From: Antedon bifida
Lineage: Eukaryota; Echinodermata; Crinoidea; Comatulida; Antedonidae
DNA: 64,000 nt
Direction: 5' to 3'
NCBI GenBank assembly: GCA_963402885.1
Contig: OY727102.1
Location: 11,222,001 to 11,286,000, forward strand
In this document: positions 22,824 through 34,300 of the stretch, in pieces
How the letters are laid out: each line of letters opens with the position of its first letter
Position numbering within the stretch: the first letter of the stretch is position 1
The notes under the pieces: model-generated
The model's database searches: none
What the model was told of the DNA's origin: nothing
Seen by the model: the letters and a program-made list of their open reading frames with translations, nothing else
Translations under genes and position numbers: made by a program

Positions 22824-24336
22824 TTTTTTTTTATTCTTTCTGTACACTTTTTGTGTAACAAATATCTCAAAAAGTTGAATGGCAATGATCACAAAAATTA
22901 CACAATGTCTTTCAAATACTTTAACTTAGACATAATAAGCTTTTCAGCGTGATCACTCATCCGTGACGTCATTTATACGCCATTTTGTGAAATCACAATA
23001 TCAATCATATCTTTACTATTCATTATCACATATTAATGAAATTCACTACAAGTAAACTTCAGGTCAAGGTAAAAATATTAGAAAATAAAAACTTGCGCGT
23101 TTCAAGGTCATGCGCGTGAAATCGCGCGTTAAAAATTTAAAAAGCCCAAAATTAAGTTTTGATCAATTTAGAGCATGAATCAGGCCATTTGCGTGTTTCA
23201 AAAAATTACTGCGCAAAAAAAATATTTTGCGCGCGCAATACTTAAAAAGCGTAAAAAATGCGAATTTTTTTTACAAATCGCATTCTACTCACCATCCTTA
23301 GTACATTCACCAAATTTGAGTGAGTTCCGACTTAAAATAACGCTATACGAGCAGGATAAAAATGACAAAATGCGCAAATTAATTGCATCAAAGTGCTGAA
23401 AATGGTGAAAAATAATGCATTTTTAAAATGAAAATAATTCTTTAGAATGCAAGATGACCCCCAATTTTTTTAACTTATTCTGGAAGCCATTAAGTTGTAG
23501 ATATGAATTCATGTACACATTTTACGTACAAAATGTTTTGACGTCATCAAATGGCCACTTGAATTTAAAAATTAGGATTTTTTATCTTTTTGTGTAGAAT
23601 ATCACATTCAACAGAGCGCATCTTGTTTATGTGTGCTCGAATTTCGCACAAATTTCAGTATGTGCTTGCTTAATTAATTATCTTTATCATGAGTTGACAC
23701 TATTTTCTTTTTGATGACGTCATCATGCGTAAAAACTTGAATAACGTAGGCCGTGTAATTTCACCTTCGCAGTAAATTTGAATATCTTACAGCTCTTCAG
23801 AATTGAAGGTTACCTTGATGATTATAATTTGTTATGAAAGCTGATGAAATGTAGATATGAATTCATATAAAAATCAAGCCTATCGGATGTTGTGACGTTA
23901 ACATATGGCCAGTTGAAGTGAAAAAGTAGTTTTTTCATATTTTTCGTCAAAGTAATACACATTTCAAAGAGCGCGCACAGCGCTTCTACGTGCCAAATTT
24001 TTTTCCAAATCTTATATTTTTTTGCTCAATTAATTATCTTTCGAAATTGTCATCTTAAAGTTTTGTTTGATAACGCCATCATTCGAAAAAATTAGAACAT
24101 GATGTGTGTCCCGTAATTTCACCTATGCTACACTGTATATAGATATACAGTATATACTGTACATATTGTATATGGCATATAGGCACAACTCAGCACTATA
24201 AGCGTATAATAGGATGGCATACATCAACATTTTCCGATCGTATGTTAACGTACGTGCATGTTTAAAAAAAATTTATTTCAGTAAAATTATAAAAATGATC
24301 ACCTATAATTCGTCAAAGTGACGAATTAAATTCTAG
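22824..24336 (+). mobile_element. Headless non-autonomous Helentron copy A3 (A family, alpha subfamily)
   Basis: The body starts with a T run after the CTAG of C2 and ends at CTAG 24333-24336. It is very close to A17 and to A1 outside the A1 duplication. The solo head at 19886 fits as its lost 5' end. Confidence 0.88.
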
Positions 24337-24338
24337 TT

Positions 24339-25923
24339 AGGTGATCATTTAGAATGCTAAATGATCACCTATTGTTATTGTATGAAATCTTTATTATTAT
24401 TTTTTTTTTTTTTCTTTTTATTGTTTCTGTACACTATTTTGTGTAACAATTATCTCAAAAAGTTTAATGTCAATGATTACCAAAATTTCAGAATATCTTT
24501 CAAATAATATAACTTAATCCTAATAAGCTTTCCAGCATGATCACTCATCCGTGACGACATTTATACGCCATTTTGCGAAATCACATTATCAATCATATCT
24601 CCATAATTCATTATCGCATATTAATGAAATTCACTACACGTAAACTTCAGGTCAAGGGTAAAAATATTAGCAAATAAAAACGCACGCGCACGTAGGTTCA
24701 TGCGCGTGATATCGCGCGTTAAAAATTTAAAACGCTCAAAATTAAGTTTTGATCAATTTAGAGCATGAATTAGGCCATTTGCGTGTTTCAAAAAATTACT
24801 GCGCAAAAATGCGTTTTTGCGCGCGCGATACTTAAAAAGCGTAAAAAATATGAATTTTTTTTACAAATCTCATTCTACTCACCATCCTTAGTACATTCAC
24901 CAAATTTGAGTCAGTTCCGACTTAAAATAACGCTATACGAGCACGTTAAAAATGACAAAATGCGCACATTAATTTTACAAAAGTTCTGAAAATGGTGAAA
25001 AATAGGTCTTTTTTAAAATGAAAATAATTCTTCAGAATGCAAGATGACCCCCGATTTTTTTAACTTATTCTGGAAGCCATTGAGTTGTAGATATGAATTC
25101 ATGTACACATTTTACGTACAAAATGTTTTGACGTCATCAAATGGCCACTTGAATTTAAAAATTAGGATTTGTTATCTTTTTGTGTAGATTATCACATTCA
25201 ACAGAGCGCATCTTGGTTATGTGTGCTCGAATTTCGCACAACTTTCAGTATGTGCTTGCTTAATTAATTATCTTTATCATGAGTTGACACTATCTTCATT
25301 TTAATGACGTCATCACGCGTAAAAACTTGAATAACGTAGGCCGTGTAATTTCACCTTCGCAGTAAATTTGAATATCGTACAGCTCTTCAGAATTGAAGGT
25401 TACCTTGATGATTATAATTTATTATGAAAGCTGATGAAATGTAGATATTAATTCATATAAAAATTAAGCCTATCGGATGTTGTAACGTTAACATATGGCC
25501 AGTTGAAGTGAAAAAGTAGTTTTTTCATATTTTTCGTCAAAGTTATACACAATTCAAAGAGCGCGCACAGCGCTTCTACGTGCCAATTTTTTTTCCAAAT
25601 CTTATATTTTTTTGCTCAATTAATTATCTTTCGAAATTGTCATCTTAAAGTTTAGTTTGATAACGTCATCATGCCAAAAAATTAGAACATGTGTGTCTCG
25701 TAATTTCACCTATGCTACACTGTATATAGATATACAGTATATACTGTACATATTGTATATGGCATATAGGCACAACTCAGCACTATAAGCATATAATAGG
25801 ATGGCATACATCAACATTTTCCGATCGTATGTTAACGTACGTGCATGTTTAAAAAAAATTAATTTCAGTAAAATGATAAAAATGATCACCTATAATTCGT
25901 CAAAGTGACGAATTAAATTCTAG
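24339..25923 (+). mobile_element. Non-autonomous Helentron copy A4 (A family, beta subfamily)
   Basis: The head 24339-24370 is a variant with a longer stem: the loop side reads TTTAGAATGCTAAAT, so the pairing extends to 13 bp. CTAG lies at 25920-25923. The body closely matches A2 and A6. Confidence 0.9.
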
Positions 25924-27210
25924 TTATTCTTCTTTCTGTACACTTTTTGTGTAACAATTATCTCAAAAAGTTGAATAGCAATGATCACAAAAATTGTACA
26001 ATGTCTTTCAAATACTTTAACTTAACCATAATAAGCTTTCCAGTGTGATCACTCAACTGTGACGTCAATAATACGCGATTTTGTGAAATCACACTATTAA
26101 TCATATCTCCATAATTCATTATCACATATCAATGAAATTCACTACATGTAAACTTCAGGTCAAGGGTAAAAATATAAGCAAATAAAAACTTGCGTGTTTC
26201 AAGGTCATGCGCGTGAAATCGCGCATTAAAAATTTAAAAAGCTCAAAATTAAGTTTTGATCAATTTAGAGCATGAATTAGGCCATTTGCATGTTTCAAAA
26301 AATTACTGCGCAAAAACACATTTTTGCGCACGCGAATTTTAAAAAGCGTAAAAAATAAAATTTGATGTATAAATCACATTCTAATCACAATCCTTAGTAC
26401 ATTCACCGATTTTGAGTCCATTCCGACTTAAAATAACGCTATACGAGCACGTTAAAATTGACAAAATGCGCACATTAATTTCACAAAAGTTCTGAAAATG
26501 GTGAAAAATAGGTCTTTTTTAAAATGAAAATAACTCTTCAGAATGCAAGATGACCCCCAATTTTTTTATCTTATTCAGGAAGCCATTGAGTTGTAGATAT
26601 GTATTAATGTACACATTTGACGTACAAAATGTTGTGACGTCATCAAATGGCCACTTGAATTTAAAAATTAGGATTTTTTTACTTTTTGTATAGTTTATCA
26701 CATTCAACAGAGCGCATCTCGGTTGTTTGTGCTCGAATATCTCACAAATTTCAGTATGTGCTTGTTTAATTATTCATATTTCTCATGAGTTGTCAGAGTT
26801 GTCATTATGATGACGTCATCACGCGTAAAAACTTGAATAACGTGGGTCGATTAATTTCACCTTCAGCGTATATTTGAATATCTCGCAACTCTTCAGAATT
26901 AAAGGTGACCGTGATGATTTTAATTCATTGTCACAGCTGATGAAATGTAGATATGAATTCACATAAAAATTAAGCCAATCGGATTTTGTGACGTTATGAT
27001 ATGGCCAGTTGAATTTAAAAAGTATTTTTTTCATCTTTTTCGTCACATTTATTACAATTTTAAAGAGCGCGCACTGCGCATCTACATGACAAATTTTCTT
27101 TAAAACCTTATATTTTTTTGCTCAATTCATTATCTTTCGAAATTGTCATCTTCAAGTGTTTTTTTATAACGTCATCATACCGAAAAATTACAACATGACG
27201 TGAGTCTCGT
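25924..27210 (+). mobile_element. A5 left part: headless 5' portion of an A-family element, interrupted at about 27210
   Basis: It follows the CTAG of A4 and aligns with A copies through the first internal unit and most of the second, then leaves the family at GTCTCGTA (27204-27211), just before the TAATTTCACC that ends the second unit. The matching 3' remainder is found at 41512-41747. It is the most diverged A body seen, for example around 26300-26400. The same-strand Helentron protein lies between the two parts. Confidence 0.85.
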
Positions 27211-27994
27211 ATATAGATTGATCATGTGTAACTCTGAACAGAGCCATTATACAGTACTGTATATAAATATATATGGCTCTGACTCTGAAAAGGTGATGAC
27301 GCCCTCATTGTCGTGGTCCTTCACAAAAACAACAAACTGCTGAATGGATAAAACCAAAGATCTTATAACATTATAAGTTCTTTGATAAAACTCTCTGATC
27401 AAGAAATCAACGATTCAGATTCGACAATTTTGATTCCAAGTGCCACAATATTTGTTTTGGTTGCAGTCATAACAAAGAACATCGTTACTGTTGACAGTCA
27501 ATTAGTCATTTTGTGGTGAGTTTGCACAATATTTTTTAATATAATTTAATTCTAGGCTAGGTTATCATACTTAATACTGTAGCTATCTACCTAGGCCTAC
27601 ATGTTTCATTTGAACCTCAAAATTATGTATGATAGTCCTCCTCCTTGAGAAGTCGAGTCGAGTTAGCCAGGTCATGGAGGTATAAAAATAGATTACAGTA
27701 CCTCCATGACAAAGTGAAATTCAGAATGAGTAACATTAAATTATTATTAACACGATAGATTGTTTGATTCTTTATAAAAAGAATGTGCTTGACTTCAGTC
27801 GGTATGGTTTTATGGCTCCATTTTTTATACTTTGTTTTGTATGTGTTACTGTTAAAATACATTAAAAACAATGTAGGCCTATTTGAATATATAAATAAAT
27901 AAAATGTTCTAATAATACAATCAGGTAACTTTCAACCCAGTATTAAAAATACTTGGTTTTGATCGTGCAGAAATATATCACTGTTATAAGCTTT
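27211..27994 (+). other. 5' interior of the candidate autonomous element; possible first exon
   Basis: It has no similarity to the A bodies. An inverted pair AGAGCCAT/ATGGCTCT lies at about 27239-27281. A strong splice-donor-like site GTGAGT begins at 27516, so the DNA just before it could be a 5' non-coding exon of the large gene. A short CCTAGG patch follows at about 27551-27600. No protein is recognised. Confidence 0.35.
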
Positions 27995-29028
27995 AAATGC
28001 TCATAACACATTGCTGAAAATGACACTCCTCTATATCCTATTACATCTGTAATCATTTATTTCCATGGTAACTAGTCTGAAGGCCATAAGCAAGAAACTA
28101 CATGTAAGCAAATACTGTACTCTAAGGGTAAAAGAATAGGACTATAAGAAATTATTGTTAGAATAATACAATCAACTTGGGTTATATAATAATTATAAAA
28201 TAATATCAATTGCTATTATATTTATACAGAAACTACATGTAAGAAAATACTGTACTGTAAGGGTAATGAATAGGACTATTATAGTATAAGAAATTAATGT
28301 TAGAATAATACAATCAACTTGGGTTATATAATAATTATAAAATAATACCAATTGCTATTAAGTATTATATTTATAATTAATATAGAATGACGATGTGCTT
28401 TGTTTTTTTATGCTCTAATATTTCAACAATAAACAGCATTAAAATGCATGATTTTATATTTTCACATTAAACACCATAGGTTAATGTTTTTTTTTTTAAA
28501 TCACCTCCCTCCTTCTCTATTTTTTTAATGATATGATGTTTAAGATGTTTTTGTTATTGTCCCTACTAGCTTTAAAAAACTTAGTTTCTTCTTTTAATGT
28601 TTATAACACACTGCTGAAAATGACACTCCTCTATAGATATCCTATTACATTTGTAATCATTAATTTCCATGGTAACTAGTCTGAAGGACACAAGAAGCTA
28701 CATGTAAATAAATACTGTACTGTAAGGGTAAAGAATAGGACTATAAACAATTAATGTTAGAATAATACAGTGAACTTGGACTATAATATTATTTATTAAT
28801 TATAAAATAATATCAATTGCTATTATATTTATAATTACTATAGAATGAGGATGTGCTTTGTTTTTTTATGCTCCATTAACAGCATTAAATCTCATGTTTT
28901 TAAAATGATTTATATTTACACATTAAAAGCCATAGGTTATACTAGTTATGCATGACAGCAATTTTTGATAAACAAAAAATAATATTTCATTTGATGATAT
29001 ACTGTATGTTATCTTTATTTTTCTCTAG

Positions 29029-29099
29029 AAAATCTACAACATTTAGCGAAGTTTTACTACAGTATAAACCCACAAGCTACATTGTCCAGTTATCTTCTG
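29029..29099 (+). other. 71-nt exon-like segment, copy 1
   Basis: It is preceded by a pyrimidine-rich run ending CTCTAG and followed by GTAAGTAT, a near-ideal acceptor and donor. Copy 2 has the same length and the same splice-like borders. It may be a 5' non-coding exon of the Helentron transcript, since an acceptor ending at 30405 lies downstream on the same strand. Confidence 0.45.
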
Positions 29100-29578
29100 G
29101 TAAGTATCTGGAAGAACAATAAACTTAAATAGACCTCTTTTATTGTTAGTCTATTCATCACTCTGCAATCATTGGGTGTGGTTTAATAGCTTTCTTCTTA
29201 ATGCTCATAACACACTGCTGAAAATGACACTCCTCTATATCCTATTACATTTGTAATCATTAACCATGGTAACTAGTCTGAAGGCCATAAGAAACTACAT
29301 GTAAGCAAATACTGTACTATAAGGTTAAAGAATAGGACTATAACAAATTAATGTTAGAATAATACAGTCAACTTGGACTATATATTATTTATTAATTATA
29401 AAATAATATCAATTGCTATTATATTTTTAATTACTATAGAACGAGGATGTGCTTTGTTTTTTATACTCCAAAATTTCAACAATAAATAGGTTGTAGTTAT
29501 GCATGACAGCAATTTTGGTGAACAAAAAATGATATTTCATTTGATGATATACTGTATGTTATCTTTATTTTTCTCTAG

Positions 29579-29649
29579 AAAATCTACAACATTTAGCAAA
29601 GTTTTACTACAGTATAAACCCACAAGCTACATTGTCCAGTTATCTTCTG
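29579..29649 (+). other. 71-nt exon-like segment, copy 2
   Basis: It differs from copy 1 by about one base (GCAAAG for GCGAAG) and keeps both splice-like borders. Similarity to copy 1 extends well beyond the exon on both sides (from about 29495 to 29690). A weaker start of the same kind, TATAG then AAAATCTA, follows a C/T run near 30130. Confidence 0.45.
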
Positions 29650-29908
29650 GTAAGTATCTGGAAGAACAATAAACTTAAATAGACCTCTTTTATTTTCCAA
29701 TCATTGGTTATGGTTTTGCATGACACAACTATTATGGAATTATATATTTTCAAAAGCAATTTGGCTTAATACTATAGTTAGCGCCCTTGTTGGCAATCAG
29801 TCTAATAACCATTGCTACACAAGCCACAACTTAAACATCTCAAATTCTGTTATTTACAACATCTGAAAATTTTAATCTAAACTTTACAATGCCATTTATA
29901 ATAATAGG

Positions 29909-29957
29909 ATTAGCTTTTATAGCAACATGCTATATAGCATGTTGCTATAATGCTAAT
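29909..29957. repeat. 32-bp perfect palindrome within a 49-bp near-palindrome
   Basis: 29918-29949 is its own reverse complement with no spacer (core TGCTATATAGCA). ATTAGC at 29909-29914 and GCTAAT at 29952-29957 extend the symmetry. It could form a cruciform. Its role is unknown. Confidence 0.88.
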
Positions 29958-30405
29958 TCTACTGTACATAAGGCAGCCCACTGTCCATATCTATGTTCTA
30001 TACTGCCCTCTGCAATTAGAAACGCAATATTTAATATTGTTTTTTTTAATGTATTTGATGAAAAAAATGTATTTGATTGCTTTGATATTTTACTGTATGT
30101 GGCCCCCCCCCCCTCCTTTTTTTTTTTTATAGAAAATCTATTGTTAACAATGGTTTTAGAATTAAGATTGGTTGTTGCAAAAAAAAACTTGATGATTCAA
30201 ATTGTTAGGTTTTATGTATTATCATGCATATAATTATAACCTTATTGATTTTGTCAGAATCTTTATTTATTTAATTTATTCTTTCTTTACCACTATTTTG
30301 TCCGTCAATTATCTAGAGATTATTTTCATCTAGCTATGTAAATTTTTAATAAATATCTCATCTTATTTATTGTGAATGTAATTTTTATATTCCTTCTCTT
30401 TGCAG

Positions 30406-31397
30406 ATTATAACAGTGATTCTGGATAAAAAGATATTCTGGATAAAAGTCTGTTTGTTGGCAACTCAACGACAATCCTCTAGCTGTAGCACTAGTAGCAA
30501 GTCAAAGCGGAGTTGTGACGGCAGCAGGGTTGAAAAAGTCTGTTTGTTGACAACTCAACGACAATATCCTCTAGCTGTAGCACTAGTTGGTGAGTCAAAG
30601 CGGAGTTGTGACGGCAGCAGGGTTGAAAAAGTCTGTTTGTTGACAACTCAACGACAATATCCTCTAGCTGTAGCACTAGTTGGTGAGTCAAAGCGGAGTT
30701 GTGACGGCAGCAGGGTTGAAAAAGTCTATTTATGAACAACTCACGACAATAGCCTTCAGCATTTTAGTTAGTTGGTGAGTCAAAGAGGAGTTGACATAGG
30801 TAGCAAAGAACTCAGACAACAGCCTCTAGCATTTCAGTTAGTTGGTTGATAAAAAGATATTCTGGATAAAAGTCTGTTTGTTGGCAACTCAACGACAATA
30901 TCCTCTAGCTGTAGCACTAGTTGGTGAGTCAAAGCGGAGTTGTGACTGCAGCAGGGTTGAAAAAGTCTATTTATGAACAACTCACGACAATAGCCTTCAG
31001 CATTTTAGTTAGTTGGTGAGTCAAAGAGGAGTTGACATAGGTAGCAAAGAAGAAGTCTGTTTATTGGCAATTCAGACAACAGCCTCTAGCATTTTAGTTA
31101 GTTGGTGAGTCAAGTAGAGTTGTAATAGATAGCAAGAGAAAGTCTGTTGATTGGCAAACTCAGACAATAGCCTCTAACATTTTAGTTAGTTGGTGAGTCA
31201 AGTAGAGTTGTGGTTGGCAGCAAGAAGGAATTTTGAACCATTGTGAACATTTGTGACAATTTATGAGAATTTATGAGAATTTTTGAGAATATATAAATTG
31301 AAGAAAGCAACTTATTTATACTTGAATAATATTATATGATAAATTATTTATGTAAATACATATATATTAAATAAATTGTTACTACTGTATTACCAAC
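30406..31397 (+). promoter_or_regulatory. Predicted 5' leader of the Helentron gene
   Basis: A good acceptor (pyrimidine run then GCAG) ends at 30405. The following 992 bases run to the start codon with no obvious donor that must be used. An in-frame TAA at 31368-31370 makes the ATG at 31398 the first possible start in its frame. Most of the leader consists of the tandem repeat listed separately. Whether transcription starts here or further upstream cannot be seen. Confidence 0.4.
30448..31210 (+). repeat. Tandem repeats of about 90 bp with TGAGTCA in most units
   Basis: Units starting GTCTGTTTGTTG or a variant occur at 30448, 30538, 30631 and 30724, and in more degenerate form to about 31210. 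The spacing is 90 to 93 bp in the first four. TGAGTCA is present at 30591, 30684, 30776, 30925, 31017, 31106 and 31194. The 93-bp period is a multiple of three, which explains the open frames on both strands here. Confidence 0.85.
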
Positions 31398-34300
31398 ATG
31401 ACGGACAAGATAATGAAGCTGCACGGTGGTGGTGGTGAAAATAAACCTAGAAAGAAAGGTCGTTTTATAAAAAGTAAAACAAAAACAAATTGTGCTAAAA
31501 GCCAAACTACACACTTGCATAGCATTAATGAACAAACTGAAGCAAAAAAAATGAACATCACAAATGAGAAGACAAATGTAGTTACAGATGAAAACACTGA
31601 TAATCAAATAAATAGTGTTTCTGCAAATCAATATACAAACGGTCAAAAATATAATACAACTAATAAAGGTATTTCAAAAAATGAATTGTGTGAGTTTGAA
31701 ATAGAAATGGAAATAAATGATGGTATAATAGCACGAGGCAGTTATCATCAAGGTGATTTCAGATTTAGAGAACTTGCAGGTAAACAATGTGTATCTAATG
31801 CTCTTTTAGCTATACTTTACTGCAAAATAAAAAATGGAAATGAATTCCAAACTTGTGATCTTGATGAAATATTATTACTTGGCAGTGAATTGTATTACTT
31901 TATACAAAAAGATTCATTAATGAATGAAGAATTGTTAATGGTGTCAGAACTACCAAAAGAACTTCATATTCTAAATAACTCATTTGAAATGATTTACAGT
32001 GACGGACTTTATGGCACATTAGAAGGAAGTGATGAAGATGCATTGTTGTATGGAGCAAAGTCATTACGACAAGCCTTAGAATATGATTTATGCAAATATG
32101 ATGCATGTTTTATGACTTTTTATGGTAGTACTTTTGCTATAATTAAACGTCCTACTGGGTACTTTATATTTGACTCGCATTCAAGAAATAATGAAGGATT
32201 GCTTACAGAAAATGGACGTAGTGTGTTGCTGTACTTTTCATCTTGGCAAGGTATTCATAAACACTGTTTAACTTTAGCAAAATCAATGAATTGCCCCTTA
32301 CATTCCACTCAGTTTGAATTAACAGGAATGACTTTATCTACAAACAGCAACAAAGATGAAAATAATGAAAATGATGTACATGCGTCACAAGCAACAAACA
32401 ACCCTCAACAAAACACAGGTGTTGATAATTTATTTGATGATATTGTCATTGAGATTGAAAGCCATAATGACAAAAATGAATCATGTGAGGCTAACAAAAG
32501 TTCAAATGCTCCTACATTAGATGAGACTGAAATTATATGTGATAATATTAGTGATATTGAAAGCCATATTAATGAAAGTGAATCATTTGAAGCTAACAAC
32601 GGTTCAAATGCTCCTACATTAGATGAGACTGAAATTATATGTGATGATATTAGTGATATTGAAAGCCATATTGATGAAAGTGAATCATTTGAAGCTAACA
32701 ACGGTTCAAATGCTCCTACATTAGATGAGAATGAAATTATATACGTTTCAACTGAAGTAATAACAGAGAGAACTGATAAGCATTTTAAATACCTACCATT
32801 ACAAGTTAATTCTAAAGAATTGTTGTGTCATAAATTAGGTATTGATTATAAAGGTTCAAATTATGATACACCATTTGAATATAACAATATTATAAAACCT
32901 ACTGCTACTAAGAAAATAACTGGTGATGGAAATTGTTTCTACAGGACAATTGCATATTTAATTAGTGGGACTGAAAGAAATCATTCCATGTTCAGAAAAG
33001 CAAATGTAAAACACATGTTGGAAACTGATGATCGGTTCAAATGTACATTGGACACAGAGAGATATACAAATGTAAAACAGTATGTAGTTACGAATAAAAT
33101 AATGAATTCTGGTACATGGGCTTGTGACACTGATATAGTTTCAATGGCAAACATGTTGGACCTTGACATATATGCATACAATGACCAAACAAAACAATGG
33201 CAAATTTTTTCTGCAAGAAAGCCAGGCTACTATAACAAAATTACTACGGAAAGAGGTATATATATACTGTATACTGGAGGTAATCATTTTGAGGCAATAA
33301 CAGCAGTATCCACAATTAGTGAATCAAATGATGTTAAACAACCAGAGGTATTATCTGTGAACAACCATTTCAAATCCAAAGTATCAATAAATGAAATTCC
33401 TTATATAAAAACAAAAAAAAGAAAATCAACAACTTATGAAGAAACTGATAAAAATTCACATTGTTTTGCCGAGGAATTTGAATCCAATTGCAAAAAAATT
33501 AAAACCACATGGGTTGATGATATTGATAAAACAAATCATGGGAAAAAACTGATAAAAAGAAAAAGAAAACAAAGTGATGCTGTAAAACGACAACTAAATA
33601 AAGAGAAAATGAAAGCAAAACGTATCAAAAAACATGATCAAAATGAACACCATATAAAGACATCGCGTAAAGAGAAAAATGCAAATGCAATGAAAAAGAA
33701 ATATCAAACTGATATTAACTATAAAATAAAAACACAATGTAAAGAAAAAGGAGCACAAAGAGACAAATATCAGAACCATCCAGATTTCAAAGAAAAAAAG
33801 AAAAAAAGGCAAAGAGACAAATATGAAACCAATCCAGATATCAAAGAGAAAAAGAAAACAAATCAAAGAGAAAAATATCAAACCAATCCAGATTTCAAAG
33901 AAAAAAGCAAAGCTGATCAAAGACACAAATACCAAACCAATCCAGATTTCAAAGAAAAAACCAAAGCAGATAAAAGACACAAATACCAAACCAATCCAGA
34001 TTTCAAAGAAAAAAGCAAAGTAGACCAAAGACACAAATACCAAAACAATCCAGATTTCAAAGAAAAAAAAAAAGCTGATAAAAGACACAAATACCAAAAC
34101 AATCCAGATTTCAAAGAAAAAAGCAAAGCAGATCAAAGACACAAATACCAAAACAATCCAGATTTCAAAGAAAAAAGAAAAGCTGATAAAAGACACAAAT
34201 ACCAAAACAATCCAAATTTCAAAGAAAAAATCAAAGCTGATAAAAGACACAAATACCGAACCAATATAGAATTCAAAAACAAAACCAAAGATGACCAAAG

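Larger units (their letters stand above)
27995..29700 (+). repeat. Three degenerate tandem repeats of about 0.6 kb
   Basis: A block beginning TGCTCATAACAC and containing CCATGGTAACTAGTCTGAAG recurs starting near 28000, 28600 and 29205, with a smaller internal repeat at about 28228. The second and third copies are each followed by a 71-nt exon-like segment. The repeats are diverged and have indels. Confidence 0.75.

Noticed and set aside
29889-30233. 114-codon open frame with hydrophobic translation
   Set aside because: It runs through a perfect palindrome and a C/T homopolymer tract, and the product is not recognised.
30400-30735. 111-codon open frame in the leader repeats
   Set aside because: The 93-bp repeat period is a multiple of three, so several frames stay open. 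The translation is just the repeat and the frame crosses the predicted splice acceptor.
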